A stretch of 64,000 nucleotides of DNA from Ramlibacter cellulosilyticus (GTDB lineage: Bacteria; Pseudomonadota; Gammaproteobacteria; Burkholderiales; Burkholderiaceae_C): contig NZ_JACORT010000007.1 of the NCBI RefSeq assembly GCF_014297465.1, positions 124,001-188,000 on the forward strand. The letters are read 5' to 3'. Under the pieces are notes generated by a model that was not told the origin of the DNA, ran no database searches, and was given only the letters and a program-made list of their open reading frames with translations. Shown one piece after another: positions 14,685 to 22,177 of the stretch; the stretch's first letter is position 1, and the number at the start of each line of letters is the position of its first letter. Position numbers and translations under genes: made by a program.

Positions 14685-15086
14685 ATGCTTCCCCCGAACA
14701 ACGGCGAGCGCAGGCTCACCGAGCTTGACTTCACCCGCCTGAGCAAATTCACCGCTGCCGGCGCGCTGCCGCAGCTGCACGACCTGCTGGACGAAGCGGA
14801 GGTGGTGCCCGCGCGCGCCATCCCGGGCGACGTGGTCACCATGTACGCCCAGTTCGTCATCCGCGACCTGAAGCTGCAGAACCGCCAGACGCTGGTGCTC
14901 TGCTACCCGGCCGACGCCGAGCCGGCGAAGGGCTACATCTCGGTGCTCTCCCCGGCGGGCATGGGCCTCATCGGCCTGCCGGTCGGCGCGGTCGCGCGCT
15001 GGGTGGGACCGGGCGGCGTCGAGAGCGTCGCACAGATCGAAGGGATCCTGTTCCAGCCGGAGGCCACCGGCGACTACCTGACGTAG
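14685..15086 (+). CDS. Rnk/GreA-C-terminal family protein 2
   Basis: A 133-residue protein with the Rnk layout. A short N-terminal helical segment (LTELDFTRLSKFTAAGALPQ) is followed by a GreA/B C-terminal domain with VTMYAQFVIRDLKLQNRQTL and ISVLSPAGMGLIGLPVGAVARW. The family contacts RNA polymerase through this domain; Rnk modulates nucleotide pools and GreA/GreB competition. A GGAG site precedes the ATG. It is the first main gene after promoter C and is followed by a usp gene 68 bases downstream. Confidence 0.82.
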   Translation: MLPPNNGERRLTELDFTRLSKFTAAGALPQLHDLLDEAEVVPARAIPGDVVTMYAQFVIRDLKLQNRQTLVLCYPADAEPAKGYISVLSPAGMGLIGLPVGAVARWVGPGGVESVAQIEGILFQPEATGDYLT

Positions 15087-15154
15087 TCGCCGCGCGTGTC
15101 CCCGGGCGGCCGGCCTGCCCCCCGAATGGCCGGCATCCAACAAGGAGCAGGAAG

Positions 15155-16081
15155 ATGACGATCCAATCGATCCTCGTCGCGACGGATCTTTCCGTGCAGG
15201 AAAACGGGGCGGTGCTGCGCGCACGGCAACTGGCCGATGCGCACCGCGCCTCCATGAAACTGATGTACATGCCGCCGCAGGGACACAAGCCCGCGGCGGA
15301 CGCGACGCTGCGCCTGGGCGCGCTGGCGATGCAGCTGGAGGAAGACCTCGCGCTGCGCGTGCGCACCGTGCCCGTGAAGGCGCACAAGCCCGAAGACCTC
15401 GTCGCCGAAGCGCGCGGCACCCACCTCGTGGTGCTGCCGCACCGGCGCGAGCGCTCCACGGCCGCGTTCTTCCGCGGGCAGCCCGTGGTGCGCATCCTGC
15501 GCGACGCCAGCTGCCCCGTGCTCGTGACGCGCCACGGCGGCGAACTGCCGTACCGCCACATCCTGGTGGCGGTCGACTTCTCGCCCGCGTCCGAAGGGCT
15601 GGTGCGGCTCGCGGCGGACCTGGACGCGCGTGCGGCGCTGGAACTCTTCCACGCGATCGACACGCTCGGCGAAGCGAAGCTGCGCTCGGCGGAAGCGACC
15701 GAGCAGGCCGTGCGCGCGTACCGCGAGCGCTGCCTGCGCGATGCGCGCCAGCGCATGCTCACGCTGACCGACTCGTACGTGGCCCGCCGCAACCGGCTGC
15801 TCGCGGCGCTGGGCCGCGGCGACCCGGGGCGGCAGACCGTGATCCAGCAGGAGCACTCGGAGGCCGACCTCGTGGTGGTGGGCAAGCGGCGCAGTTCCGC
15901 GTGGGAAGACTTCTTCTGCGGCAGCGTCGCCCACCGCGTCCTCAGCTGGGGCAGCAGCGACGTCCTCGTCGTGCCCCACGGTTTCGTCCCGGCGACCGCG
16001 CCGGCCGCCGCGCAGCGCATGCGCGGCACCCACCCGCAGCCCGCGCTGCGGATGCAGCCCGCAGGAAGGAGGAATGCATGA
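15155..16081 (+). CDS. Tandem universal stress protein
   Basis: A 308-residue protein with two Usp domains: residues 1-125 (IQSILVATDLSVQENGAVL to CPVLVTRHG) and 131-285 (YRHILVAVDFSPASEGLVRL to SSDVLVVPHG). The second ATP loop reads GKRRSSAWEDFFCGSV, close to consensus but with Arg for the second Gly; the first (HRRERSTAAFFRGQ) is degenerate. The tail of about 20 residues is proline and arginine rich. It is preceded by AAGGAG and overlaps the next gene in ATGA. Confidence 0.9.
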   Translation: MTIQSILVATDLSVQENGAVLRARQLADAHRASMKLMYMPPQGHKPAADATLRLGALAMQLEEDLALRVRTVPVKAHKPEDLVAEARGTHLVVLPHRRERSTAAFFRGQPVVRILRDASCPVLVTRHGGELPYRHILVAVDFSPASEGLVRLAADLDARAALELFHAIDTLGEAKLRSAEATEQAVRAYRERCLRDARQRMLTLTDSYVARRNRLLAALGRGDPGRQTVIQQEHSEADLVVVGKRRSSAWEDFFCGSVAHRVLSWGSSDVLVVPHGFVPATAPAAAQRMRGTHPQPALRMQPAGRRNA

Positions 16082-16500
16082 ACACGAACCGGTATCTCAC
16101 CGCCGACGAAGCGGTCCTGATCCAGAACGCGGCGGAGCGGTGGCTGCGCGTGCGCGACATCGAGTTCAATGCGGGCGAGGACGCGGCCGCCCTGCTGGCG
16201 GCCTCGCACATCCGCGAGCCGCACTGCGCGCGCGAGGACGTCGCCGCGCTGGGCCGCACGCTGCTGCTGGAGATCCCCGGCGAGGCAGAGCCCATCCCCA
16301 TCACGCTGGTGCGCCCGCAGGACGAAGACCTCTGGCGCGGCCGCGTGTCGGTGCTGAGCGACCTCGGGCTCGCCTGCATCGGCCAGGTGCTGGGCAGCCA
16401 CATCCGCATCCCGCACGGCGTGGCGCGGCTGGTCGGCTTCGATGGCGGCGCGCGCGCCGCTGCCTTCGGCACGAAGGAGCAGGACCATGCCAATGCGTGA
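16078..16500 (+). CDS. Rnk/GreA-C-terminal family protein 3
   Basis: A 140-residue protein. The C-terminal half has VSVLSDLGLACIGQVLGSHIRI, aligning with the VSVLSP-x-G-x-x-LLG segment of the two Rnk-like neighbours; the N-terminal half (YLTADEAVLIQNAAERW, then AREDVAALGRTLLLEIPG) is more diverged. The GGAGGA ribosome-binding site is strong. It overlaps the usp stop by 4 bases, and the next gene starts 14 bases before its stop. Having three paralogues in one stress block suggests separate targets or conditions. Confidence 0.72.
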   Translation: MNTNRYLTADEAVLIQNAAERWLRVRDIEFNAGEDAAALLAASHIREPHCAREDVAALGRTLLLEIPGEAEPIPITLVRPQDEDLWRGRVSVLSDLGLACIGQVLGSHIRIPHGVARLVGFDGGARAAAFGTKEQDHANA

Positions 16501-17041
16501 CGCGCTCGACCTGCTGCCGCTGCGGCAACTGGTGACGGTGCACGGCGAGGCGGCCGACGTGTTCGCCCGCCAGGTGCTGCTGGACCGGCTGTCCAAGCCG
16601 CACCGCTACGCCATCGTGGCGCACGGCGGAGCCGGGGGCCAGATCCTGGCCGCCGGCGAACGGGCGCTGGCGGAGGCGCGCGCCCTGCTGCGGCAGGCCT
16701 ATGGGCCCGGCGTCTCCTTCGGCATCCCGACCGTGCACACGTACCTGGACCCGCGGACGAACGCGACGATGGTCCCCGTGATCTTCGTGCGCATCGACGC
16801 GCCGCGGGCGCACGGCGAGCCGCTGCAGGCGCTGCTGAAGGAATGCGGCGCGGCGCTCCACGCGATGGAAATCCGGCGGGAGCGCATCGTGCTGCGGGCG
16901 GACCTGGTGCTCGCCCGCGCGGTCGACCTCGAGAGCCGGGTCATGGAGATCACCGACGGCGCATCGCAGGTGCTGTCGTGGCTGGTGCGGTACGAACCCG
17001 CCGCGCAGGGCGCGGCGGAACAACAGGCGGAGGTGGCATGA
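16487..17041 (+). CDS. Elongation factor G C-terminal-domain-like protein (tentative)
   Basis: A 184-residue protein without signal or membrane segments. The stretch from about residue 115 to 180 (EPLQALLKECGAALHAMEI ... SQVLSWLVRYEP) resembles domain V of EF-G, where an alpha-beta unit is followed by a sheet ending in F-x-x-YEP. The part before it might correspond to domain IV. No GTPase domain exists. If correct, it could bind the ribosomal factor site without hydrolysing GTP, fitting a stress or dormancy role. The similarity is judged by eye and is weak. It overlaps both neighbours, so it is a genuine operon member. Confidence 0.45.
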   Translation: MPMRDALDLLPLRQLVTVHGEAADVFARQVLLDRLSKPHRYAIVAHGGAGGQILAAGERALAEARALLRQAYGPGVSFGIPTVHTYLDPRTNATMVPVIFVRIDAPRAHGEPLQALLKECGAALHAMEIRRERIVLRADLVLARAVDLESRVMEITDGASQVLSWLVRYEPAAQGAAEQQAEVA

Positions 17042-17202
17042 CGATCGAAGACCTCGCGCTGCTGCTGGCGGTGCTGGGCGGCACCTGCGTGGCCACGGCG
17101 TGGCTCGCGCGCCGCTCAGGCGCCGCGAGCCGCGATGCGTGGCTGATGGCCGCGCTCGGTGGCGGCAAGCTGGCGCTGGCCGCGGTGCTCACGGTGGCCT
17201 GA
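17038..17202 (+). CDS. Small two-helix membrane protein
   Basis: A 54-residue protein with hydrophobic segments at residues 5-23 (DLALLLAVLGGTCVATAWL) and 34-53 (WLMAALGGGKLALAAVLTVA), joined by a basic loop (ARRSGAASRD). It starts inside the stop of the preceding gene (ATGA) and ends the five-gene set from promoter C. No family recognised; such proteins often anchor or regulate larger complexes. Confidence 0.6.
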   Translation: MTIEDLALLLAVLGGTCVATAWLARRSGAASRDAWLMAALGGGKLALAAVLTVA

Positions 17203-17216
17203 GGGCCGAGCCGCCG

Positions 17217-18227
17217 TCAGGCCACGGCGGCTTCGACCCGCTTGCGCCACGCCGCGTGCCGCTGCACCACCCGGAAGCCGCACGCTTCGTAGAGACGCGC
17301 CGCGTCGTGCGCGTTGGCCGCGTCCACGCCCAGCTCGCTCTCCGTCATGCCGGCTTCGCGCTGCGCGTGCAAGGCGCGCGCGACGAGCGCGCGTGCGATG
17401 CCCTGGCGGCGCCACGGGGCACCCACACTGATGAATTCCGTGTAGCCGCGGCGCCGGTCCTGCGTCGCGTTCTGCTCGAAGTCGATCCAGGGCTTCACCT
17501 GCCCCGCCACCTGGTTGCTCGCGACGTGCCAGGCCACCTGCCACAGGTGCGGCTGGAAGAGGCGCGACTGCGTCCAGCGCTCGAACGCGCCCGGCGTCGG
17601 CGGCGAAAAGCCCCAGTGGCCACGCAGCGCCTCCATGTGCGCATCGAAGATCGCGCGCAGGTCCGAGGTCTCCACGGGCCGCACTTCGAACCCGGGCGGC
17701 AGGGGAAAGTCGCGGATGTCCTCGAGGTCCGGCCGCCGCATCGTGAGGAAATGGCGGACGGGCGCATAACCCGCTGCACGCAGCAGGTGCGCGCGATCGT
17801 GTTCGCTCTCGCTCAGTCCGGCGTGGTGGAACGCGTCCTGCACGTCCTCGCGCGCCGCGGCGATCTCCCGCTGGCGCGCTTCGATCCACCGCAGGAGCGC
17901 GGTGCCGACGCCGCGGCGGCGCTGTTCCGGGTGCACGAAGGCGATCTGCCCGAGCACCAGGCTTCCCTCCGCCGTCGTCCAGTCCGTCGTGCGTGCGTAA
18001 CCCGCCAGCTCGCCGCCGACTTCCGCCATGCGCATGTCGCGCGCCGGATCCCACTGGTGGAAGCTCGCGTAGTCCCGCCGGATGTCCTCGACCCGCCGCA
18101 CGATGCCCAGCACGTCCGCGGCCATGCTGGCGTTGGCGACCCGCGCCATGCGCGGGAAATCCTCCTCGCCCGCGAACGGGCGCAAGGAGATCGCGGTGGA
18201 ACGTTCGATGGCTTCCATGCGCCGCAT
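17217..18227 (-). CDS. Tandem GNAT-family N-acetyltransferase
   Basis: A 336-residue cytosolic protein with two GNAT domains. Acetyl-CoA-binding motif A occurs twice: EQRRRGVGTALLRWIEARQ near residue 103 and APWRRQGIARALVARALHA near 271. Two-domain GNATs include mycothiol synthase-like and aminoglycoside enzymes, but nothing here points to one substrate. The C-terminal motif DAARLYEACGFRVVQRHAAW is the usual GNAT motif B, where one N-acetyltransferase strand ends. It stands alone, convergent with the rightward set on its left and followed on its right by the 94-bp repeat. Confidence 0.85.
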   Translation of the reverse strand: MRRMEAIERSTAISLRPFAGEEDFPRMARVANASMAADVLGIVRRVEDIRRDYASFHQWDPARDMRMAEVGGELAGYARTTDWTTAEGSLVLGQIAFVHPEQRRRGVGTALLRWIEARQREIAAAREDVQDAFHHAGLSESEHDRAHLLRAAGYAPVRHFLTMRRPDLEDIRDFPLPPGFEVRPVETSDLRAIFDAHMEALRGHWGFSPPTPGAFERWTQSRLFQPHLWQVAWHVASNQVAGQVKPWIDFEQNATQDRRRGYTEFISVGAPWRRQGIARALVARALHAQREAGMTESELGVDAANAHDAARLYEACGFRVVQRHAAWRKRVEAAVA

Positions 18228-18297
18228 TCTGGGCGGCGAACCTGAAGGGAAGCCAAAGGCGCCCCGTAGGGCGTCACACCGTCAGGCGAGAAATGTC

Positions 18298-18391
18298 TGA
18301 ACGCAGAGGTCGCAAAGGTGACGCAGAGGTCGCAGAGGAATCCTGGATGTTCTCTGCGACCTCTGCGCTTCCTCTGCGCCCTCTGCGTTCA
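18298..18391. repeat. 94-bp inverted-repeat element, copy 1
   Basis: Starts TGAACGCAGAGGTCGCAAAG and ends CGCCCTCTGCGTTCA. The arms (GAACGCAGAGG... and ...CCTCTGCGTTC) are complementary over most of their length, with internal repeats of GCAGAGGTCGCAGAGG, so it can form one long hairpin. A second copy in the same orientation is at 22076-22169 and differs at only about three positions. Elements of this CTCTGCG type are widespread small non-coding repeats in proteobacteria. Confidence 0.85.
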
Positions 18392-18419
18392 AACGACCCG
18401 AACCAGCACGGGCGGCCCC

Positions 18420-20093
18420 CTAAGCCGCCATCCGCAACGCCTGCGTGCGAGCCCCGCGCAGCAGGTCCACCAGTTCCACCGCATCGCGCGGCACGGTGTC
18501 GCCGCGCCAGGCCACGTGCTGGTCGTCGCGGCACAGCACGAGCTGGTGGCGGTAGCCTTCGGGCGCGGCGACGCCTTGCACGTCCACCACCGTGAGCGGC
18601 ATGCCACGCGATTGCGCCGCACCCACCAGCGCCTGCACGTCGACGCCCGCATCGAAGCGCAGCAAGGTATACCCCGCGCCGAACGCGTCATACAGCGAGC
18701 GCCCGTCCGCCAGCCAGAAGTGCGGCGCGCGGCAGCCCGGCACCGTCGACGGCGTGAAGCCGCCCATGGTGTACGCGGGCGGCTCCTCGCCGTCGTCCGC
18801 GATGATGGGCGAGCCGCGGTAGAAGTACCCGAAGTTCAGGCCCGCGCAGCAGAACTGCTGCACGTTCAGCTCGTAGGCCTCGCGGCCGATCTCCTCGCGC
18901 GCGCGCTGGCCTTCCGCATCCTGCGCCTCGATGTTCGCCGGCACCGCGCGCCGCGCCTTGATCATCTTGGCCGCATGGTCCATGGCGAAGTTCGAGACCT
19001 GCATGGTGATCGGCTGGCGCTCGGCTTCGTAGGCGTCGAGGATGGATTCCTCGCCCCAGCCTTGCACGCGCGCGGCGAGCAGCCACGAAAGGTTGAGCGC
19101 ATCGGCGATGCCGGCGTTCATGCCGTAGCCCGCGTACGGCACCCACAGGTGCGCCGCGTCGCCGGCGATGAACACGTTGCGGTCGCGGAAGCGGTCCGCC
19201 ACGAGCCGGCGGCCCACCCAGTCTTCCTTGCTGATGATCTCGTACTGGAAATCGTCGCCCACGCCGAGGATCTGCCGGATGGACCAGTCGCGGTCGATCG
19301 CATCGAAGTCGGGTTCGTCGGGATTCAGGTGGTTGTGCACCAGCCAGGTCTCGTGGCCGTCGATGGCGAACACGGTGCCGCAGCGGCGCGGGTTGACGGA
19401 GTAGTACGACCACGCAGGCTTGCCCGGGATCATCGCGCGCAGCTTCGGAGCGCGGATGTACGTCGACTGCACGCGCTGGATCACGGGCGTGCCTTCCAGC
19501 TTCGCGCCGATCGCCTTGCGCACCGTGGAACTGCCGCCGTCGCAGCCCACGAGGTAGCGTGCGCGGATGCGGCGCTCCTGGCCGCTTTCCAGGTCCAGCG
19601 CGGTCGCCACGACGCTGTCGCCCTGCTGCGTGAAGGCGGTGACCTGCGTCCGGTTCAGGAGCGTCACGCCCGGCAGCGCCGCCGTGTGCTGCAGCAGGAT
19701 GGGTTCCAGGAACAGCTGGTTGATGCGGTGCGGCGGCTCCGGCGTCGGCCACCAGGTGTCGGGGCCTTCCTTCGACGTGTAGCGTTCGCCGCGCCCGGGA
19801 ATGGGGATGCGCGTGAGCTCCGTGCCGCACACGCTGGTGCGGAACACGACGTCGTTCGGATAGTCCTCCGGCAGCCCCGCCGCCCGCAGCTTGTGCGCGA
19901 CGCCGAGCCGGCGGAAGCGCTCCATCGTGCGCGCCGAGACGTGGTTGCACTTCACGTTGGGCGGTTCGGCGTAGCGGCGGATCTCCGCGATCGCGACCTT
20001 CACGCCGCGCGACTGCAGGTCCATGGCGAGCGTCAGGCCCACGGGGCCCGCGCCGACCACCAGCACGTCGGTCTCGATGTCCTGCAGGCTCAT
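18420..20093 (-). CDS. FAD-dependent aromatic monooxygenase (phenol/PheA-TfdB-MhpA type)
   Basis: A 557-residue flavoprotein hydroxylase. VVGAGPVGLTLAMDLQSRG near residue 12 is the FAD ADP-binding fold, GCDGGSSTVRKAIG near 165 the DG motif, and GDAAHLWVPYAGYGMNAGIA near 308 binds the flavin ribityl chain. The C-terminal 100 residues form the thioredoxin-like domain of the phenol hydroxylase/MhpA group. It would hydroxylate a phenolic ring using NAD(P)H and O2; the substrate cannot be read from sequence. The ATG at 20093 overlaps the stop of the Bug gene (ATGA), so the receptor is translationally coupled to it. Confidence 0.9.
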   Translation of the reverse strand: MSLQDIETDVLVVGAGPVGLTLAMDLQSRGVKVAIAEIRRYAEPPNVKCNHVSARTMERFRRLGVAHKLRAAGLPEDYPNDVVFRTSVCGTELTRIPIPGRGERYTSKEGPDTWWPTPEPPHRINQLFLEPILLQHTAALPGVTLLNRTQVTAFTQQGDSVVATALDLESGQERRIRARYLVGCDGGSSTVRKAIGAKLEGTPVIQRVQSTYIRAPKLRAMIPGKPAWSYYSVNPRRCGTVFAIDGHETWLVHNHLNPDEPDFDAIDRDWSIRQILGVGDDFQYEIISKEDWVGRRLVADRFRDRNVFIAGDAAHLWVPYAGYGMNAGIADALNLSWLLAARVQGWGEESILDAYEAERQPITMQVSNFAMDHAAKMIKARRAVPANIEAQDAEGQRAREEIGREAYELNVQQFCCAGLNFGYFYRGSPIIADDGEEPPAYTMGGFTPSTVPGCRAPHFWLADGRSLYDAFGAGYTLLRFDAGVDVQALVGAAQSRGMPLTVVDVQGVAAPEGYRHQLVLCRDDQHVAWRGDTVPRDAVELVDLLRGARTQALRMAA

Positions 20094-21070
20094 TGCTCGA
20101 TCTTGATGTTGGCGGTGCGGATCACCTTCGCCCACTTCTGGGTCTCGGCACGGATGTAGGCCTCGAATTCCTCGGGCTTCGTCGGCGCGGGTTCCACGCC
20201 GAGGTTGCGCATGCTGGCCTTGATGTGCTCGTCGTTCAGCGCGCCCGTGATCTCCGCGTTGAGGCGGTTCACGATGGCTTGCGGCGTGCCCGCGGGCGCC
20301 ACCACGCCGAACCAGCCGGTGGAGTCGTAGCCGCCCAATCCCGCTTCGGACACGGTGGGCACGTCGGGCAGCTGCGGCAGGCGCTGCGGGCTCGTCACGG
20401 CGTACGCCACCAGCTTGCCCGCCTTGATGTGCTGCAGGGCCGAGGGCAGGTCCACCACCGCCAGCGGCACGTTGCCGGCCAGCACGTCCAGCGCCGCGGG
20501 GCCCGAGCCCTTGTACGGCACTTCCACCAGCTTCACGTCCGCCATCTGCGAGAACAGCGCGGCCGACAGGTGCATGGCCGTGCCGTTGCCGCCGTGCGCG
20601 ATGGACAGCTTGCCCGGCTGCGACTTCGCCAGCGCGATCAGGTCCTTCTGCGTCTTCGCGGCCACGCTGGGGTTGCCGATGATCACGAAGGGAATGGCCG
20701 CCAGCATGCTGACCGGCTTGAAGTCCTTGAGCGGGTCGAAAGGCATCTTCTCGTACAGGCTGCTGTTGGCGGACAGCGCGCCCGCCGCGCCGACGCCCAG
20801 CGTGTAGCCGTCCGGCGGCGCCTTGGCGACGATCGACAAGCCGATGTTCCCGCCCGCGCCGGGCCGGTTGTCGACGATGACCTGCTGGCCCAGCTTTTCA
20901 TTCAGGCGAGGTACGAGCATGCGCACGACGGCATCCGCGCTGCCGCCGGGCGGGAAGGTCACGACGGTGCGGATCGGCTGTTTCGGGAAGTCGGCGGGGG
21001 CTTGCGCGGAGGCGGCGGCGGTGAAGCCGGCCGCCAGCAGCACGGCGAGCGCGCGGGCGAGGTGTCGCAT
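20090..21070 (-). CDS. Bug-family periplasmic solute receptor
   Basis: A 326-residue receptor with an N-terminal Sec signal peptide (MRHLARALAVLLAAGFTAAASA, cleavage after ASA near residue 22). PKQPIRTVVTFPPGGSADAV, VDNRPGAGGNIG and PPDGYTLGVG are the Bug family landmarks around the ligand cleft, and LPDVPTVSEAG lies near 245. It probably binds the aromatic acid whose hydroxylase is encoded directly downstream. I chose the ATG at 21070 because it gives a proper signal peptide. Divergent from a LysR gene 84 bases away. Confidence 0.93.
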   Translation of the reverse strand: MRHLARALAVLLAAGFTAAASAQAPADFPKQPIRTVVTFPPGGSADAVVRMLVPRLNEKLGQQVIVDNRPGAGGNIGLSIVAKAPPDGYTLGVGAAGALSANSSLYEKMPFDPLKDFKPVSMLAAIPFVIIGNPSVAAKTQKDLIALAKSQPGKLSIAHGGNGTAMHLSAALFSQMADVKLVEVPYKGSGPAALDVLAGNVPLAVVDLPSALQHIKAGKLVAYAVTSPQRLPQLPDVPTVSEAGLGGYDSTGWFGVVAPAGTPQAIVNRLNAEITGALNDEHIKASMRNLGVEPAPTKPEEFEAYIRAETQKWAKVIRTANIKIEQ

Positions 21071-21112
21071 GGGTTGTCTCCTTGTCGCCCCATTGGAACC
21101 GACGCCCATTCA

Positions 21113-21125
21113 TTCGTAAATCGAA
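21113..21125. promoter_or_regulatory. Possible LysR operator TTCG-N5-CGAA
   Basis: TTCGTAAATCGAA is a perfect dyad in an unusually AT-rich stretch between the divergent Bug and LysR genes. It sits 30 bases before the lysR ATG and within reach of the Bug promoter, as expected for an autoregulated LysR site. It does not have the strict T-N11-A spacing. Confidence 0.4.
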
Positions 21126-21154
21126 GAATTCCGAAGCACCTATGATGTTTCTTC

Positions 21155-22078
21155 ATGAATGCCGCGACCGCCTTCACGCCCAGCCTGCGCCAGCTGCGGG
21201 CCTTCCGCGCCGTGTTCCACCTGCGCAAGCTCAGCGCGGCGGCGGAGCAGCTGTCGATCACGCAGTCGGCCGTGAGCGTGCTGATCCGGCAGCTGGAGGA
21301 TGGGCTGGGCACGCGCCTGTTCGACCGCACCACGCGCTCGCTGCGGCCCACGCCCGCGGCGGCGGAAGCGATCGCGGTGGCCGAGCGCATCCTGCGCGAC
21401 GTCGATTCGCTCGGTGCCGGCCTGCGCGACCTGGGCGCGCTGCGGCGCGGCCGCGTGTCGGTGGCGGTGACGCCGACGCTGGGCGAGATCCTGCTGCCGG
21501 CCGTGGTCCGGCGCTTCACGAAACAGCACCCGGAGATCCAGGTGCTGGTGGACGACTGCTCGCCGGAACAGTTCGTGTCGCGCGTCGTGGGCGAGCACGT
21601 GGACCTGGGCATAGGCACGCCCGAGCGCGCCGCGGCGGACGTGGACACGCGCAAGCTGCTCGGCGACACGCTGGCCTTCGTGTGCCGCAAGGACCATCCG
21701 CTCGCGGCGCGCAGGCAGGTGCGCTGGGCCGACCTGGTGCGGCAGCCGGTGATCACGGTGCGGCCCGGCTACGGCATCCGTCCCCTCATCGACGGCGCGG
21801 CGGCGCAGGCGGGCGTGCAGCTGGATGTGGTCAACGACGTGACCTTCCTGTCGACGGCGCTGTGGATGGTGGAGTGCGGGCTGGGCGGAGCGGTGATGCC
21901 CTCGGCGTATGCGCTGGGATCGGGGCGCACGGGGCTCGCAGTGCGCAAGCTGCACGCACCCGTGGTGTCGCGGGACATCTACCTCGTGACGAAGCGCGGG
22001 CGGTCGCTGTCGCCGGCGGCGCAGGCACTGGCGGTAGTGATCGAAGGGGAGCTGGGGCGCAAGAACGAACATTCTTGA
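21155..22078 (+). CDS. LysR-type transcriptional regulator
   Basis: A 307-residue regulator. The winged helix-turn-helix is residues 8-66 (LRQLRAFRAVFHLRKLSAAA, then TQSAVSVLIRQLEDGLGTRL). The effector domain starts near 95 with RGRVSVAVTPTLGEILLPAV. Its divergent position makes it the likely regulator of the Bug receptor and monooxygenase genes. The TGA stop forms the first three bases of the second 94-bp repeat, so the repeat may also affect transcript 3' processing. Confidence 0.93.
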   Translation: MNAATAFTPSLRQLRAFRAVFHLRKLSAAAEQLSITQSAVSVLIRQLEDGLGTRLFDRTTRSLRPTPAAAEAIAVAERILRDVDSLGAGLRDLGALRRGRVSVAVTPTLGEILLPAVVRRFTKQHPEIQVLVDDCSPEQFVSRVVGEHVDLGIGTPERAAADVDTRKLLGDTLAFVCRKDHPLAARRQVRWADLVRQPVITVRPGYGIRPLIDGAAAQAGVQLDVVNDVTFLSTALWMVECGLGGAVMPSAYALGSGRTGLAVRKLHAPVVSRDIYLVTKRGRSLSPAAQALAVVIEGELGRKNEHS

Positions 22079-22169
22079 ACGCAGAGGTCGCAGAGGTGAC
22101 GCAGAGGTCGCAGAGGAATCCTGGAAGTTCTCTGCGACCTCTGCGCTTCCTCTGCGCCCTCTGCGTTCA
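22076..22169. repeat. 94-bp inverted-repeat element, copy 2
   Basis: Nearly identical to 18298-18391 and in the same orientation. It begins in the lysR stop codon and ends 9 bases before the stop of the leftward tannase-family gene, so it lies between two convergent genes and may act as a bidirectional hairpin terminator or mRNA end stabiliser. Confidence 0.85.
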
Positions 22170-22177
22170 GAAAATCC

